From positions 1 through 64,000 of the forward strand of contig CABUKB010000010.1 in NCBI GenBank assembly GCA_902492045.1: DNA of 64,000 nucleotides, read 5' to 3'. Each line of letters begins with the position of its first letter. Within the stretch, counting starts at the first letter, position 1. Both the position numbers and the translations under genes were made by a program. Below are positions 14,640-23,125 of the stretch, piece by piece. Source of the stretch: an uncultured Oscillospiraceae bacterium (GTDB taxonomy: Bacteria > Bacillota > Clostridia > Oscillospirales > Acutalibacteraceae). The notes under the pieces were generated by a model. That model was not told the DNA's origin. It ran no database searches and saw only the letters and a list, made by a program, of their open reading frames with translations.

Positions 14640-15152
14640 TCACACTTTCGGCCGGTTTTCCTCAAGAAACCGCCGAACCGGATGCCAGGAAAGCCGCTTG
14701 TCCTCAAACCGCATGGCGCGGGCCGGACTGGTAGAGGGCAATGTGGTTTTTCCCACGCCGGAAAAGGGGTCGGGCTTTACCAGGCGGTTATAAAAGGCCG
14801 CGGCGTTGGAAGAATTGAAAAACAGATGCCGGATCTGCGGGTGCCCGGCCGCAAAAGCGGCAAAATCATTCGGTTCCGGATGGCGGATATGGGCATCGGC
14901 GCTGCCTGTCCGGATGCAGCCTGCCAGCACATCCCATAAAGCGATGTTTCTTTCCACCAGAAAACGGCAGCGTTTGGTATACTCATCTTCGTAGGGTTCG
15001 TCCCACAAAGCGTATATAATTGGCCAAAAGGCGTTGCGGCTGTGGCCATAATACTGCTGTTTTTCAAGCGACGCCGCAGACGGCATAGTACCGAGTATCA
15101 ACACCCGGGCGTCAAACGCAGCGATGGGAGGAAATCCGGTGAGCATTTTCAT
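14640..15152 (-). CDS. DNA-deoxyinosine glycosylase (uracil-DNA glycosylase superfamily)
   Basis: A 170-aa base-excision enzyme. The N-terminal LILGTMPSAASLEKQQYYGH (residues 18-37) followed by RNAFWPII is the signature of the hypoxanthine-DNA glycosylase branch of the UDG superfamily (family 6). The C-terminal LPSTSPARAM matches the second active-site motif. It removes hypoxanthine that arises when adenine is deaminated in DNA. AAGAG lies directly upstream of the ATG at 15152. It sits beside another repair glycosylase, nth, in divergent orientation. Confidence 0.9.
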   Translation of the reverse strand: MKMLTGFPPIAAFDARVLILGTMPSAASLEKQQYYGHSRNAFWPIIYALWDEPYEDEYTKRCRFLVERNIALWDVLAGCIRTGSADAHIRHPEPNDFAAFAAGHPQIRHLFFNSSNAAAFYNRLVKPDPFSGVGKTTLPSTSPARAMRFEDKRLSWHPVRRFLEENRPKV

Positions 15153-15217
15153 CTCTTCTTTTCCTGTGAAATGGCGGTCGATCCGGTCAGAGCCGGCTGT
15201 ATACCCAGTATAGCCGA

Positions 15218-15246
15218 TTGACAGGAAACTGTCACCGTGTTACACT
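15218..15246 (+). promoter_or_regulatory. Promoter of nth
   Basis: TTGACA (15218), 17-bp spacer, TACACT (15241). Confidence 0.7.
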
Positions 15247-15345
15247 GAAATTCGACCGATTTCGCACGGAATCCGTCCGTGCTGCCGATAATGGGAAGAG
15301 GGAACCGCCGGCTCCTCTTACCGATTAAAGAAAGGACCGTCGACT

Positions 15346-15975
15346 ATGACAAAAAAAGCCGTGGCATTGGCGGCCGTTGAAGCACTGCGCGAACGCTATC
15401 CCGACGCCGTCTGTTCTCTGACCTATACCGATCCCCTGCAGCTACTCATCGCCACCCGCCTTTCCGCCCAATGCACCGATGCGAGGGTCAACCTGGTGAC
15501 ACCGGCCCTATTTGACCGTTACCCGACACTGGATGCCTTCGCCGATGCCTCTCCCGACGAGGTGGGGGAATACATCCGCTCCTGCGGCCTGTATAAAACC
15601 AAAGCCCGCGACATCGTGGCCATGGCCGGTATGCTGCGGGACGTATACCACGGAGAAATGCCGCAGACGGTGGAAGAACTGATCAAACTGCCGGGCGTGG
15701 GGCGGAAGACGGCTAACCTGGTCTGCGGCGATATCTTCCATGTTCCCGGCGTCGTGGTGGCGGACACCCACTGCATCCGTATCTCCAACCGGCTGGGCCT
15801 TTGCAACACCAAAGATCCATATAAAGTGGAATGGCAACTGAAAAAGCTGCTGCCTCCCGAAGAGAGCAACAGCTTTTGCCACCGGCTCGTTCTGTTCGGC
15901 CGGGATATTTGTTCCGCGCGGTCTCCCCGGTGCGGGGAATGCCCGTTGCTGGGGATCTGCCCGTCAAGGCTTTAA
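15346..15975 (+). CDS. nth: Endonuclease III
   Basis: Bifunctional DNA glycosylase/AP lyase that removes oxidised pyrimidines. The 209-aa protein has the helix-hairpin-helix LPGVGRKTAN with the catalytic Lys (about residue 119), the catalytic Asp in VVADTHC, and the C-terminal 4Fe-4S cluster ligands in CSARSPRCGECPLLGIC (Cys-x6-Cys-x2-Cys-x5-Cys). AAAGGA precedes the ATG. Its 3' end overlaps that of the convergent CmpB-like gene by 12 bp. Confidence 0.97.
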   Translation: MTKKAVALAAVEALRERYPDAVCSLTYTDPLQLLIATRLSAQCTDARVNLVTPALFDRYPTLDAFADASPDEVGEYIRSCGLYKTKARDIVAMAGMLRDVYHGEMPQTVEELIKLPGVGRKTANLVCGDIFHVPGVVVADTHCIRISNRLGLCNTKDPYKVEWQLKKLLPPEESNSFCHRLVLFGRDICSARSPRCGECPLLGICPSRL

Positions 15976-16404
15976 AGCCGGCGAAAGCGGGAAAAAACGG
16001 CCAGTTTCGAGCCGCCGGTAAAATAGGCGGTAAAGCGGCATGGCGGTGGCACTCAAAAATCCCCACAAAACGGTATATAATAAGCAGACCTGTCCGTTCA
16101 GGTTGAACGGCATTTCGCTGTAGTCCCAGACGTTCAGCTTCAGACGCAGATTGAACAGGCAGCCGCTGACATATTCCACCGCCGTCACCGCCAATGAGCA
16201 AAGCACGCATTTGCGGGCTGTCGTCCATTTCTGAAAATGCGAGCCGATTTTGCCGATCAAATGGAAACAGGTTCCCCCGACGATAAACATCGACCAGTGG
16301 GTATAGCCTCTCCAGAAGATTTCAATCAGGTTATAGACTCCCCCGCCGATGCAAAACAGTCCGACCCCACATTTGGTTCCGGTTACGAGTCGTTTGACGC
16401 TCAT
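15964..16404 (-). CDS. CmpB-like putative ABC-transporter permease family membrane protein
   Basis: A 146-aa integral membrane protein with four hydrophobic segments. The late motif VWDYSEMPFNLNGQVCLLYTVLWGFL is typical of the family called ABC_trans_CmpB, which despite the name has no proven transporter role and is common in Clostridia. The ATG at 16404 follows AAAGGAG at 9 nt; the 30 upstream codons overlap the metH terminator. The end overlaps nth. The product is basic and Cys-rich in its middle. Confidence 0.78.
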   Translation of the reverse strand: MSVKRLVTGTKCGVGLFCIGGGVYNLIEIFWRGYTHWSMFIVGGTCFHLIGKIGSHFQKWTTARKCVLCSLAVTAVEYVSGCLFNLRLKLNVWDYSEMPFNLNGQVCLLYTVLWGFLSATAMPLYRLFYRRLETGRFFPLSPALKP

Positions 16405-16472
16405 GAATCCTAACTCCTTTATATTTCCGGGTTTGTTTTCAGTATGTCCCCGGAAATATGGGCGGATACCAT

Positions 16473-16529
16473 GAAAAAGGTGGAACACCCACATGTAAAG
16501 TTGTAAAACTTTACATGTGGGTGTTCCAC
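16473..16529 (-). terminator. Terminator of the metF-metH operon
   Basis: A perfect 21-bp stem (16480-16500 with 16509-16529) with an 8-nt loop, followed on the minus strand by CCTTTTTCAT. It lies 36 bp beyond the metH stop. Confidence 0.8.
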
Positions 16530-16565
16530 TGAAAAACGATTGTCCGTCATATCCGAATCGTCTAT

Positions 16566-18947
16566 TTACTTTCCAAAAATCTTTTCGGCATACCGTACCG
16601 TCGCCATAGCATCGGGAGAATAGCAGTCCGCCCCGATCTGATCCGCGTATTCTTGAGTGAGCACCGCGCCGCCCACCACCACCTTGCAGGGCAGAGCCGC
16701 CTGACGCAGCATTCGGATTGTCTCGGCCATACTGGAAACGGTGGTCGTCATCAACGCGCTCAGACCCACCAGAGAAATGCGCTGTTCCCGGACGGTATCG
16801 ACGATAAGAGCGGGATCCACGTCTTTCCCCAGATCCACCACTTCATAACCGTAATTTTCCAGCAGCGCGCGGACAATGTTTTTTCCAATATCGTGAATGT
16901 CACCCTTCACCGTCGCAAGCAAAACACGGCCCTTTTTTTCCGATGCCTGACCCGCCGCTTCCATCCGGGCGCGCAGTGCTTCAAAGGCTGCCCCTGCCGC
17001 CTCTGCACTCATGAGAAGCTGAGGTAAAAAAAGAGTCCCCTGTTCATAGCCACGTCCCACCTCATCCAAAGCCGGAACCAGCTCGCCGTCGACCACCGCG
17101 AGGGGATCCCGCTTCTCCGCCAGCCGACCCGCCTCTGTAAAGGCTTGTTCCTTTAATCCTTTGACAATCGCCTCGCGCAGACCAAGCGTCTGCTGTGCGG
17201 CCGGCGCAGACGAAGCGGCGGCAGTTTCGGCACAGCCCGCGATATAAGCCGCGCACTGCTCATCCCGCCCGTCGAGCACCTGATAAGCGAGATAAGCCCG
17301 TTTCATGCCGGCGGAACAGGGATTGAGGATGGCGGCATCCAGCCCGTTATGCAGCGCCAGGGTGTAAAACGCCGTATTGACGTTCTCCCTCTGCGGCAAG
17401 CCAAACGAGACGTTCGAAACTCCCAAAACGGTGTGGACGCCGAGGCTCTCACGCACCAACCGGAGCGCATCAAGCGTCACCTTGGCCGCGTTCGGATCCG
17501 CGCTGACCGCCATGGTCAGCACATCGACCAAAATATCCTTTTTGTCAATCCCATATGTCGCTGCGGTGTCCACGATCCTGCGGGCCACCGCCAGCCGTCC
17601 CTCTGCTGTCGGCGGAATGCCATTCTCGTCCAGCGTCAGCGCAACTACGACGCCGCCGTATTTCCGGACAAGGGGAAAAACCGTCTCCATGGATGCCTTT
17701 TTGCCGTTTACGGAGTTGACCAGTGGCTTGCCGTTATAAATCCGCATCGCCGCTTCCATGGTCGCGACGTCGGCCGTGTCGATCTGCAAGGGCAGATCGA
17801 GAATTGCCTGCAGTTCCTTTACCGCCCGGGTCATCCACGCGGTTTCATCAATTTCGGGCAAACCGACATTGACATCCAGAATATGCGCACCGGCTTCCTG
17901 CTGGGCAATCCCCTCCCGCAGCAGATATTCGATGTTGCCGTCCCGCAGTGCCTGCTTGAACTTGGATTTGCCGGTCGGATTGATCCGTTCCCCAATGAGA
18001 ACCGGGCCGTCGATTGTGACCGCCCGCCCGTAGGATGAGACCACGGTGCGATCTTTCGGCCGGAGGGGCCGTGGGCGGATTCCACGGCATCGCCTGGACA
18101 CCGCTGCGATATGGTCCGGCGTAGTGCCGCAGCAGCCGCCGATCCCCCAAGCGCCCATCCGAGCGAGTTCTTCCATCGTCTGGGCAAACGTCTCCGGATC
18201 CGTGTCGAACACGGTGCAGCCGTCCACACAATGCGGCAGTCCGGCGTTGGGATTCATCACCACCGGCAGCGAGGAACAGGCGAGCATTTCCTCGAGCAGC
18301 CCTTTCATTTGCTCAGGACCCATCCCGCAGTTCACCCCGAGAGCATCAACCCGAAGCCCTTCCAGAAGAGCCACAGCGGCCATAACATCGCCTCCGGTAA
18401 GGAGACGTCCCCTGGAATCGAAGATCATGGTGGCGATCACCGGCAGCGAGGTATTTTCCTTTGCCGCGAGTACCGCCGCCTTTAATTCATACGGATCATT
18501 CATCGTTTCAATCAGCACGAGATCCGCACCGGCCGCCTCCCCCGCCTTCGCCATCTCGGCAAAAAGGGTATAGGCGGTTTCAAATGGCAGATCTCCCAGT
18601 GGCTCGAGCAGCCTGCCGGTGGGTCCGATGTCCACCGCAACTTTGGCCATCCGGCCGCTTTTCGCAACCGCCTCCACAGCAAGGCGGACGCCCCGCTCCA
18701 CCAACTCCGGGGCGGAATAAGGGGTTGCGTCGCATTTTTGGGAATTGGCGCCGAAGGTGTTGGCTGTGATAACGTCACAGCCTGCATCCAAATACGCTTG
18801 GTGAATCGACCGGATCGCATCGGGGCATTCCATGTTCCAGCTTTCAGGCATCGCGCCTTGCGGCAAACCTGCCTGCTGGAGCATGGTTCCCATCGCCCCG
18901 TCGAACAGAACCATCTCATTTCCCCATTTTTCCCACAATCCGTTCAA
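16566..18947 (-). CDS. metH: Cobalamin-dependent methionine synthase, short form without activation domain
   Basis: Transfers a methyl group from 5-methyl-tetrahydrofolate to homocysteine through cobalamin. Modules in order: homocysteine-binding domain (LFDGAMGTMLQ at the start; zinc cysteines in VNCGMG and GGCCGTTPDH), pterin-binding domain (GERINPTGKSKFKQAL onward), the helical cap, and the B12-binding domain with DIHDIGKNIV. The protein ends at about 793 residues with no SAM-binding reactivation domain; that function is encoded by the preceding gene. The start is a TTG at 18947 with GGAGG at 8 nt, immediately after the upstream gene. The frame stays open to 19406 but overlaps that gene. 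Confidence 0.95.
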   Translation of the reverse strand: MNGLWEKWGNEMVLFDGAMGTMLQQAGLPQGAMPESWNMECPDAIRSIHQAYLDAGCDVITANTFGANSQKCDATPYSAPELVERGVRLAVEAVAKSGRMAKVAVDIGPTGRLLEPLGDLPFETAYTLFAEMAKAGEAAGADLVLIETMNDPYELKAAVLAAKENTSLPVIATMIFDSRGRLLTGGDVMAAVALLEGLRVDALGVNCGMGPEQMKGLLEEMLACSSLPVVMNPNAGLPHCVDGCTVFDTDPETFAQTMEELARMGAWGIGGCCGTTPDHIAAVSRRCRGIRPRPLRPKDRTVVSSYGRAVTIDGPVLIGERINPTGKSKFKQALRDGNIEYLLREGIAQQEAGAHILDVNVGLPEIDETAWMTRAVKELQAILDLPLQIDTADVATMEAAMRIYNGKPLVNSVNGKKASMETVFPLVRKYGGVVVALTLDENGIPPTAEGRLAVARRIVDTAATYGIDKKDILVDVLTMAVSADPNAAKVTLDALRLVRESLGVHTVLGVSNVSFGLPQRENVNTAFYTLALHNGLDAAILNPCSAGMKRAYLAYQVLDGRDEQCAAYIAGCAETAAASSAPAAQQTLGLREAIVKGLKEQAFTEAGRLAEKRDPLAVVDGELVPALDEVGRGYEQGTLFLPQLLMSAEAAGAAFEALRARMEAAGQASEKKGRVLLATVKGDIHDIGKNIVRALLENYGYEVVDLGKDVDPALIVDTVREQRISLVGLSALMTTTVSSMAETIRMLRQAALPCKVVVGGAVLTQEYADQIGADCYSPDAMATVRYAEKIFGK

Positions 18948-18967
18948 GGCCGGTACCTCCGCTTTTT

Positions 18968-19630
18968 CTATTTCTCTTCGGGCATTTTCCGGAAAGGGCA
19001 ATCGGTTTTCCCGCAGGATGCGCATTTCCCGCCTCCGCAGCGTACGGGTCCTCCAACGGTTCCACCCGGCCGAAGGCCGGCCAGGGCCACGACCGATTTC
19101 ACCGGAACCAGCATTCCGCCCCCGGTCAGGGTCAAACCGATGCGCCTGGGAGCGTCGAGGCAGCCGAGCAGCGTCCCCTGTATATCCATCGGCAGATCCC
19201 CGTACCCCGGGCTGAAGCGCCCCACCGCAACAAGCCCGGCCGCATCCTCCGCATCCCGCTGGCATTCCTCCGCCTGGGCTTCGGCCAGTGCCGAAGCGCA
19301 GGCGTCGAGAATCACCGCCCGGCTCATCTCCTGCTTTTCCCAGCGTCGGATGCAAATGTCCGCCGACGGGCCCAATGTGACGGCCATCAGAGCCGTCATG
19401 GTGCAATCTTTGAAAAGCGACGCCAGATCCCGGCTTTCTAAAACGAGACCCCCGAAACGGACTTTTCCCTCCCCCACGCCGTCCAGGGAATACAGACGGT
19501 AAATCCTGCGGGGAACGGCCTTCGCTTCCAACTCGGCCAGACAGTCTTCCACCGTCCGCCGCAGTTCTTCCGGCGGACGGCTATTCCGGCAGCCGAGATA
19601 CCGGTATATGTCCCCCCGGTCGGCCGTCAT
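18968..19630 (-). CDS. Standalone MetH reactivation (activation-domain) protein
   Basis: A 220-aa protein corresponding to the SAM-binding activation domain of methionine synthase, which reductively remethylates inactive cob(II)alamin. The activation-domain motif is visible as RFSPGYGDLPMDIQ (about residue 137), with LTLTGGGMLVPVKSV after it. A Cys cluster at the very end (CGGGKCASCGKTDC) may bind metal. The ATG at 19630 overlaps the metF stop (ATGA), and metH starts 20 nt after its stop, so the three are one operon. Splitting MetH in this way is common in Clostridia. Confidence 0.9.
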   Translation of the reverse strand: MTADRGDIYRYLGCRNSRPPEELRRTVEDCLAELEAKAVPRRIYRLYSLDGVGEGKVRFGGLVLESRDLASLFKDCTMTALMAVTLGPSADICIRRWEKQEMSRAVILDACASALAEAQAEECQRDAEDAAGLVAVGRFSPGYGDLPMDIQGTLLGCLDAPRRIGLTLTGGGMLVPVKSVVALAGLRPGGTVGGPVRCGGGKCASCGKTDCPFRKMPEEK

Positions 19631-20514
19631 GCCTTGGGTTCCTCGCGGTCCAAAATATAGGATAAATTGGCCGCGATACTGGCGGCCACATCCGGTTTAT
19701 TCATGGTATACACATGAACGCCCCGCACGCCATTCGCAATCAGGTCGATGATCTGTTCCGTAGCGTAGGCGATCCCGGCCTGTTTCATCGCGGCGGGCTT
19801 AGAGCCGAACTTGTCCACTATCATCCGGAACCGCGCGGGAAGCGAGGTTCCGGATAGGCGGCAGATCCGCGCGATTTGACGGCCGTTCGTCACCGGCATG
19901 ACCCCCGCAATGACCGGAAGCTCAATGTTTTTGGCAAGGATCCGGTAAAGGAAGCTGTAAAGCACGCTGTTGTCGAAAAACATCTGGGTGGTCAGAAAAT
20001 CACACCCGCTTTCCACCTTCTGCTTTAGATAGAGAATATCCTGTTCCTTGCTGCCGCATTCCACATGGCCCTCCGGATAACAAGCCGCACCGATACACAT
20101 ATCGGGAGCGATCCTGCGGATATCCTCGATGAGCTGATAGGCATACTGATAATTCCCAGGAAGCGGAAACGCACCTTTTTCAGGAATATCGCCCCGCAGG
20201 GCCAAAATGTTTTCAATCCGGTTTGCTTTCAGTTCGGCGAGCATCCCCGCCACCTCCTGCCGCGTGGAGGAGACACAAGACAAGTGGGCCAGTGCGGTGG
20301 TATCGCATTGGTTCTGCAAAAAGGAGGCAATGCGGACAGTGTTTTTCGAGGTGCCTCCGCTCGCACCATACGTCACGCTCATAAAATCGGGATGCAGGGC
20401 GGAAATGGTGCCCACCGCCTCCCGTATCGGCTCGAAATCCCCATCCGCCTTCGGCGGAAAGACCTCAAAAGAGAGCGTGACCCGTCCGCCGTTTAGCAAT
20501 TCCCGTATGTTCAT
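19627..20514 (-). CDS. metF: 5,10-Methylenetetrahydrofolate reductase
   Basis: Reduces 5,10-methylene- to 5-methyl-tetrahydrofolate, the methyl donor for the MetH encoded downstream. The 295-aa TIM barrel begins with SFEVFPPKADGDF (catalytic Glu), includes FMSVTYGASGGTSKNT, an FAD-contacting ALRGDIPEKG segment, and DFLTTQMFFDNS. The start at 20514 has GAGGAGG at 7 nt; the longer frame to 20553 has no such site. It is the first gene of the metF-activation-metH operon. No SAM or B12 riboswitch fits in the short upstream gap. Confidence 0.95.
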   Translation of the reverse strand: MNIRELLNGGRVTLSFEVFPPKADGDFEPIREAVGTISALHPDFMSVTYGASGGTSKNTVRIASFLQNQCDTTALAHLSCVSSTRQEVAGMLAELKANRIENILALRGDIPEKGAFPLPGNYQYAYQLIEDIRRIAPDMCIGAACYPEGHVECGSKEQDILYLKQKVESGCDFLTTQMFFDNSVLYSFLYRILAKNIELPVIAGVMPVTNGRQIARICRLSGTSLPARFRMIVDKFGSKPAAMKQAGIAYATEQIIDLIANGVRGVHVYTMNKPDVAASIAANLSYILDREEPKA

Positions 20515-20619
20515 TCGTCTGCCTCCTCGGCTTCGTGTCCTGTTTTTTGCCATTATACCAGCTTTTTTTCAAAAAGAAAAGCCGTTAGCCGGCATAAGCC
20601 TTTTAACCCGGCTTGCCGT

Positions 20620-21828
20620 TTAAGCGAAAGCCGATCCCCCCATATCCTGCAGCAGCCTCTGCATCTCAAAAAAGATCGTGTTGTATTGGTCCATGACCGA
20701 TTCGTCCTCAAAGATGAGCTGATTCTTCTCATCAATGCTCCAGACGTCCAAATGATCCTGTAAAATTTCCCCCAAATCCGTCGTATACTGGTAGACTTTC
20801 AAGAACCGGGACGTATCCCCTATATCGAAATAATAGAGATTTCCGTCAAAGTAGCGGCTTTGTACAGACAGTTCCACCCCATGACGGTTCATCAGTTCCT
20901 CCATATGCATCCGGTTGCAAATGGAGGCGATCTGGGTAAAATACTCTTCCGCCAATTCCTCACCCCGACGCAGGGTCATCAGGACGTTTTCCATCCCGAA
21001 CTCCCGGTCCTGCGACAAAGTCTGAGCATTCAGCACGTCCCCATACCGGATGGTGTTCAGCGATTCCTCAAACCCTATTTTGCAGTCCTGGATTTCTTCC
21101 GTCATTTCCCGCACGGCATCCTGAAATGGCCCCAATTCCGCAGGCAGATTCTCGAGAAGCTCCATCTCGGTGTTGCCGCGCAGCGCTGTCACGGAGGCGT
21201 TTGTGATCTTCTCCATCAAACGGTCAACTCGGTCCCCAGAGGTGAATATCGACAGACAGACGAAAAAGGCCGCGACCCCTGCCAGCGTCCCCATAACCAT
21301 ATGGACATTCCGGCTAAACCGGAATGGGGAGTCCGCCGCTTTCGCATCCGGGACCGGGGCTCCGTCCTCCCCCTTCTCCCAAAACGACTCAATCGACCAG
21401 ACATGGCGCCCTTTCTCTCCATGCACGAGCCGGACAAAATACACGTTCTTTCCAATCCACAGCTGCATAAGCGCCCGCCCGCCGGTGTCGTTCTTCAGCC
21501 GCCGTACACCGCTGACTTGGCTGATATCGGTGTTCATCAGCCGTTCACGGCCCGTATCCTCCAGTTTGGAGGACAGCAGCTTTTGCAATCCCTTTGCCCT
21601 TTTAGACGGTTCTTCTCCCATGATCTGGATCAAATACCCGATTGACCGGTCGGGCGACCGGAATGTCCACCACAGCAAAGCGGCGGCGGCCAATACCAGC
21701 AGCCCCCCCAGCAGAACCCGCATAGCGCTCGCGGGCAGCAGCTCCCGCAGCCCCAGGAGAGCGGCGAGACCCGCCGCCAAGGGGAGAATCGGCCACAGCA
21801 GCATCCACCAGTCCCGTATCTTCTTCAT
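20620..21828 (-). CDS. Hypothetical membrane protein
   Basis: A 402-aa protein not recognised as any family. Two N-terminal transmembrane segments (about residues 8-27 and 36-54) and a third near 190-208 (MVMGTLAGVAAFFVCLSIF) frame a cytoplasmic domain of about 130 residues containing IGYLIQIMGEEPSKRAKGLQ. A C-terminal domain of about 190 residues is rich in acidic helices (MTEEIQDCKIGFEESLN) and is probably outside. GGGGAGG at 9 nt supports the ATG at 21828. No catalytic motif is visible. Its neighbour on the other strand is a phosphodiester glycosidase; any link is conjecture. Confidence 0.75.
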   Translation of the reverse strand: MKKIRDWWMLLWPILPLAAGLAALLGLRELLPASAMRVLLGGLLVLAAAALLWWTFRSPDRSIGYLIQIMGEEPSKRAKGLQKLLSSKLEDTGRERLMNTDISQVSGVRRLKNDTGGRALMQLWIGKNVYFVRLVHGEKGRHVWSIESFWEKGEDGAPVPDAKAADSPFRFSRNVHMVMGTLAGVAAFFVCLSIFTSGDRVDRLMEKITNASVTALRGNTEMELLENLPAELGPFQDAVREMTEEIQDCKIGFEESLNTIRYGDVLNAQTLSQDREFGMENVLMTLRRGEELAEEYFTQIASICNRMHMEELMNRHGVELSVQSRYFDGNLYYFDIGDTSRFLKVYQYTTDLGEILQDHLDVWSIDEKNQLIFEDESVMDQYNTIFFEMQRLLQDMGGSAFA

Positions 21829-21994
21829 GCGAAACGACCTCCCCAGCCCCGTTTTTTTCAGTCTATCATAGCGTACGGCGCGATGCAAGGAGAAAACCGC
21901 CGCATCGCATCCGATTTGACCGGTCCGGCTCGTTATCCGGTTCCCGCTTCCGCCGTGCCCGAACCCTCTGGAAATCTCAACTTTGTAACATCAA

Positions 21995-22024
21995 TTGACA
22001 GTCGGAATTTAATGAGAGTATAAT
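21995..22024 (+). promoter_or_regulatory. Promoter of the phosphodiester glycosidase operon
   Basis: TTGACA (21995), 18-bp spacer, TATAAT (22019), 56 bp upstream of the start codon. Confidence 0.8.
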
Positions 22025-22079
22025 CGTGACAAACAGCCGGTCGCTCGTGATGATCCTGACCGGAAAGGAGGGAGCCGCC

Positions 22080-23114
22080 ATGTCTTGCCGCCACGCACGC
22101 CGCAGGCGTCCTGCCGCTTCCCGTGCCCCCCAGGCGCATCCGGTTCTGCGCATTGCCGGCAGAACGGCGGCCGTCATAGGGGTGACGCTGCTCGGAATTC
22201 TGGCCACCGCCTACGGCGGTGTCGCGCTGATGTGCAAAGGCCCTTCCCCGACTGCGCGGGACATATTCGTCACCACAATGATGGAAACGAGCGCCGCAAA
22301 ATTTGTTCCGCGTCTTTTTTTGTCTGAGCTGGAAATCGAGGCCATTCTCCATAGAAATACCGTCATCGAGGGAAATACCAATACCGTGGCGGTAGAAGAG
22401 TTCGTGCCCCGGGACGAGGACGTGCCCAAAGACACGATTGAACTGCTCGATGTGTCCGGCCCGACTTTCAAAGGGAAAATGATGATCGTCCACGATCCGT
22501 CCCGCGTCAAAGTAGCGACGCTTGATCAGTACGGCGAAGATTTGCCCGGATTGCGGGTGGAGGATTTCGCTAAAAAATATAACGCCACTGCGGCCGTCAA
22601 CGGCGGCGAATTTCTCGATACCAACGGCGTCGGCAAGGGCGGGCAGCCCTTGGGCATCGTGATTAAGGACGGCCGCTTCCGATATGGAAACGAATCCACC
22701 GTGGCCTCCATCATTGCCTTTGACGATCAGAACCGTTTGCTCGTGGGCCGGATGTCGGGAAAAGAGGCGATGGAGAAACAGGTGCGGGATGCCGTCAGTT
22801 ACGGGCCTGCCTTTATAGTCAACGGGGAACCTCTCGAGGTGTCCGGAACCGGCGGAGGGCTGAACCCCCGCACCGTCATCGGCCAGAGAGCGGATGGTGC
22901 TGTACTTCTCTTGGCCATTGATGGTCGTCAGACCCACAGCCTCGGCGCTTCCTACAAGGACTGCATTGATGTGATGATGGCCTATGGCGCGATGAATGCC
23001 GCCAACTTGGACGGCGGTTCATCCACCATGATGGTGTATAAAGGCGAAACGGTGAATAGCTGTGCCTCCATGTATGGTTCGCGGCGGCTTCCGACCGCCA
23101 TCATTGTCGAATGA
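22080..23114 (+). CDS. Phosphodiester glycosidase family protein (NAGPA-like), membrane-anchored
   Basis: A 344-aa exported protein: a basic N-terminus, one transmembrane anchor (about residues 23-45, VIGVTLLGILATAYGGVALM), then a NAGPA domain. Recognisable elements are KYNATAAVNGGEF, the PAFIVNGEP loop, NPRTVIGQRADGAVLLLAIDGR and the hallmark NLDGGSSTMMVYKG. Relatives cleave GlcNAc-1-phosphodiesters, as in teichoic acid or exopolysaccharide turnover; the substrate here is unknown. The ATG at 22080 has GGAGGG upstream. Its stop codon overlaps the possible start of the next gene, so the two are translationally linked. Confidence 0.88.
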   Translation: MSCRHARRRRPAASRAPQAHPVLRIAGRTAAVIGVTLLGILATAYGGVALMCKGPSPTARDIFVTTMMETSAAKFVPRLFLSELEIEAILHRNTVIEGNTNTVAVEEFVPRDEDVPKDTIELLDVSGPTFKGKMMIVHDPSRVKVATLDQYGEDLPGLRVEDFAKKYNATAAVNGGEFLDTNGVGKGGQPLGIVIKDGRFRYGNESTVASIIAFDDQNRLLVGRMSGKEAMEKQVRDAVSYGPAFIVNGEPLEVSGTGGGLNPRTVIGQRADGAVLLLAIDGRQTHSLGASYKDCIDVMMAYGAMNAANLDGGSSTMMVYKGETVNSCASMYGSRRLPTAIIVE

Positions 23115-23125
23115 GAGGAAATACG

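Noticed and set aside
16566..19406. A 946-aa MetH starting inside the activation-protein gene
   Set aside because: The extra N-terminal stretch is low-complexity Gly/Arg-rich antisense-like sequence overlapping a real gene, and a TTG with GGAGG sits at the family start.
21933..22937. A 334-codon minus-strand frame opposite the phosphodiester glycosidase
   Set aside because: The plus-strand gene has promoter, ribosome-binding site and family motifs; the minus frame has none.
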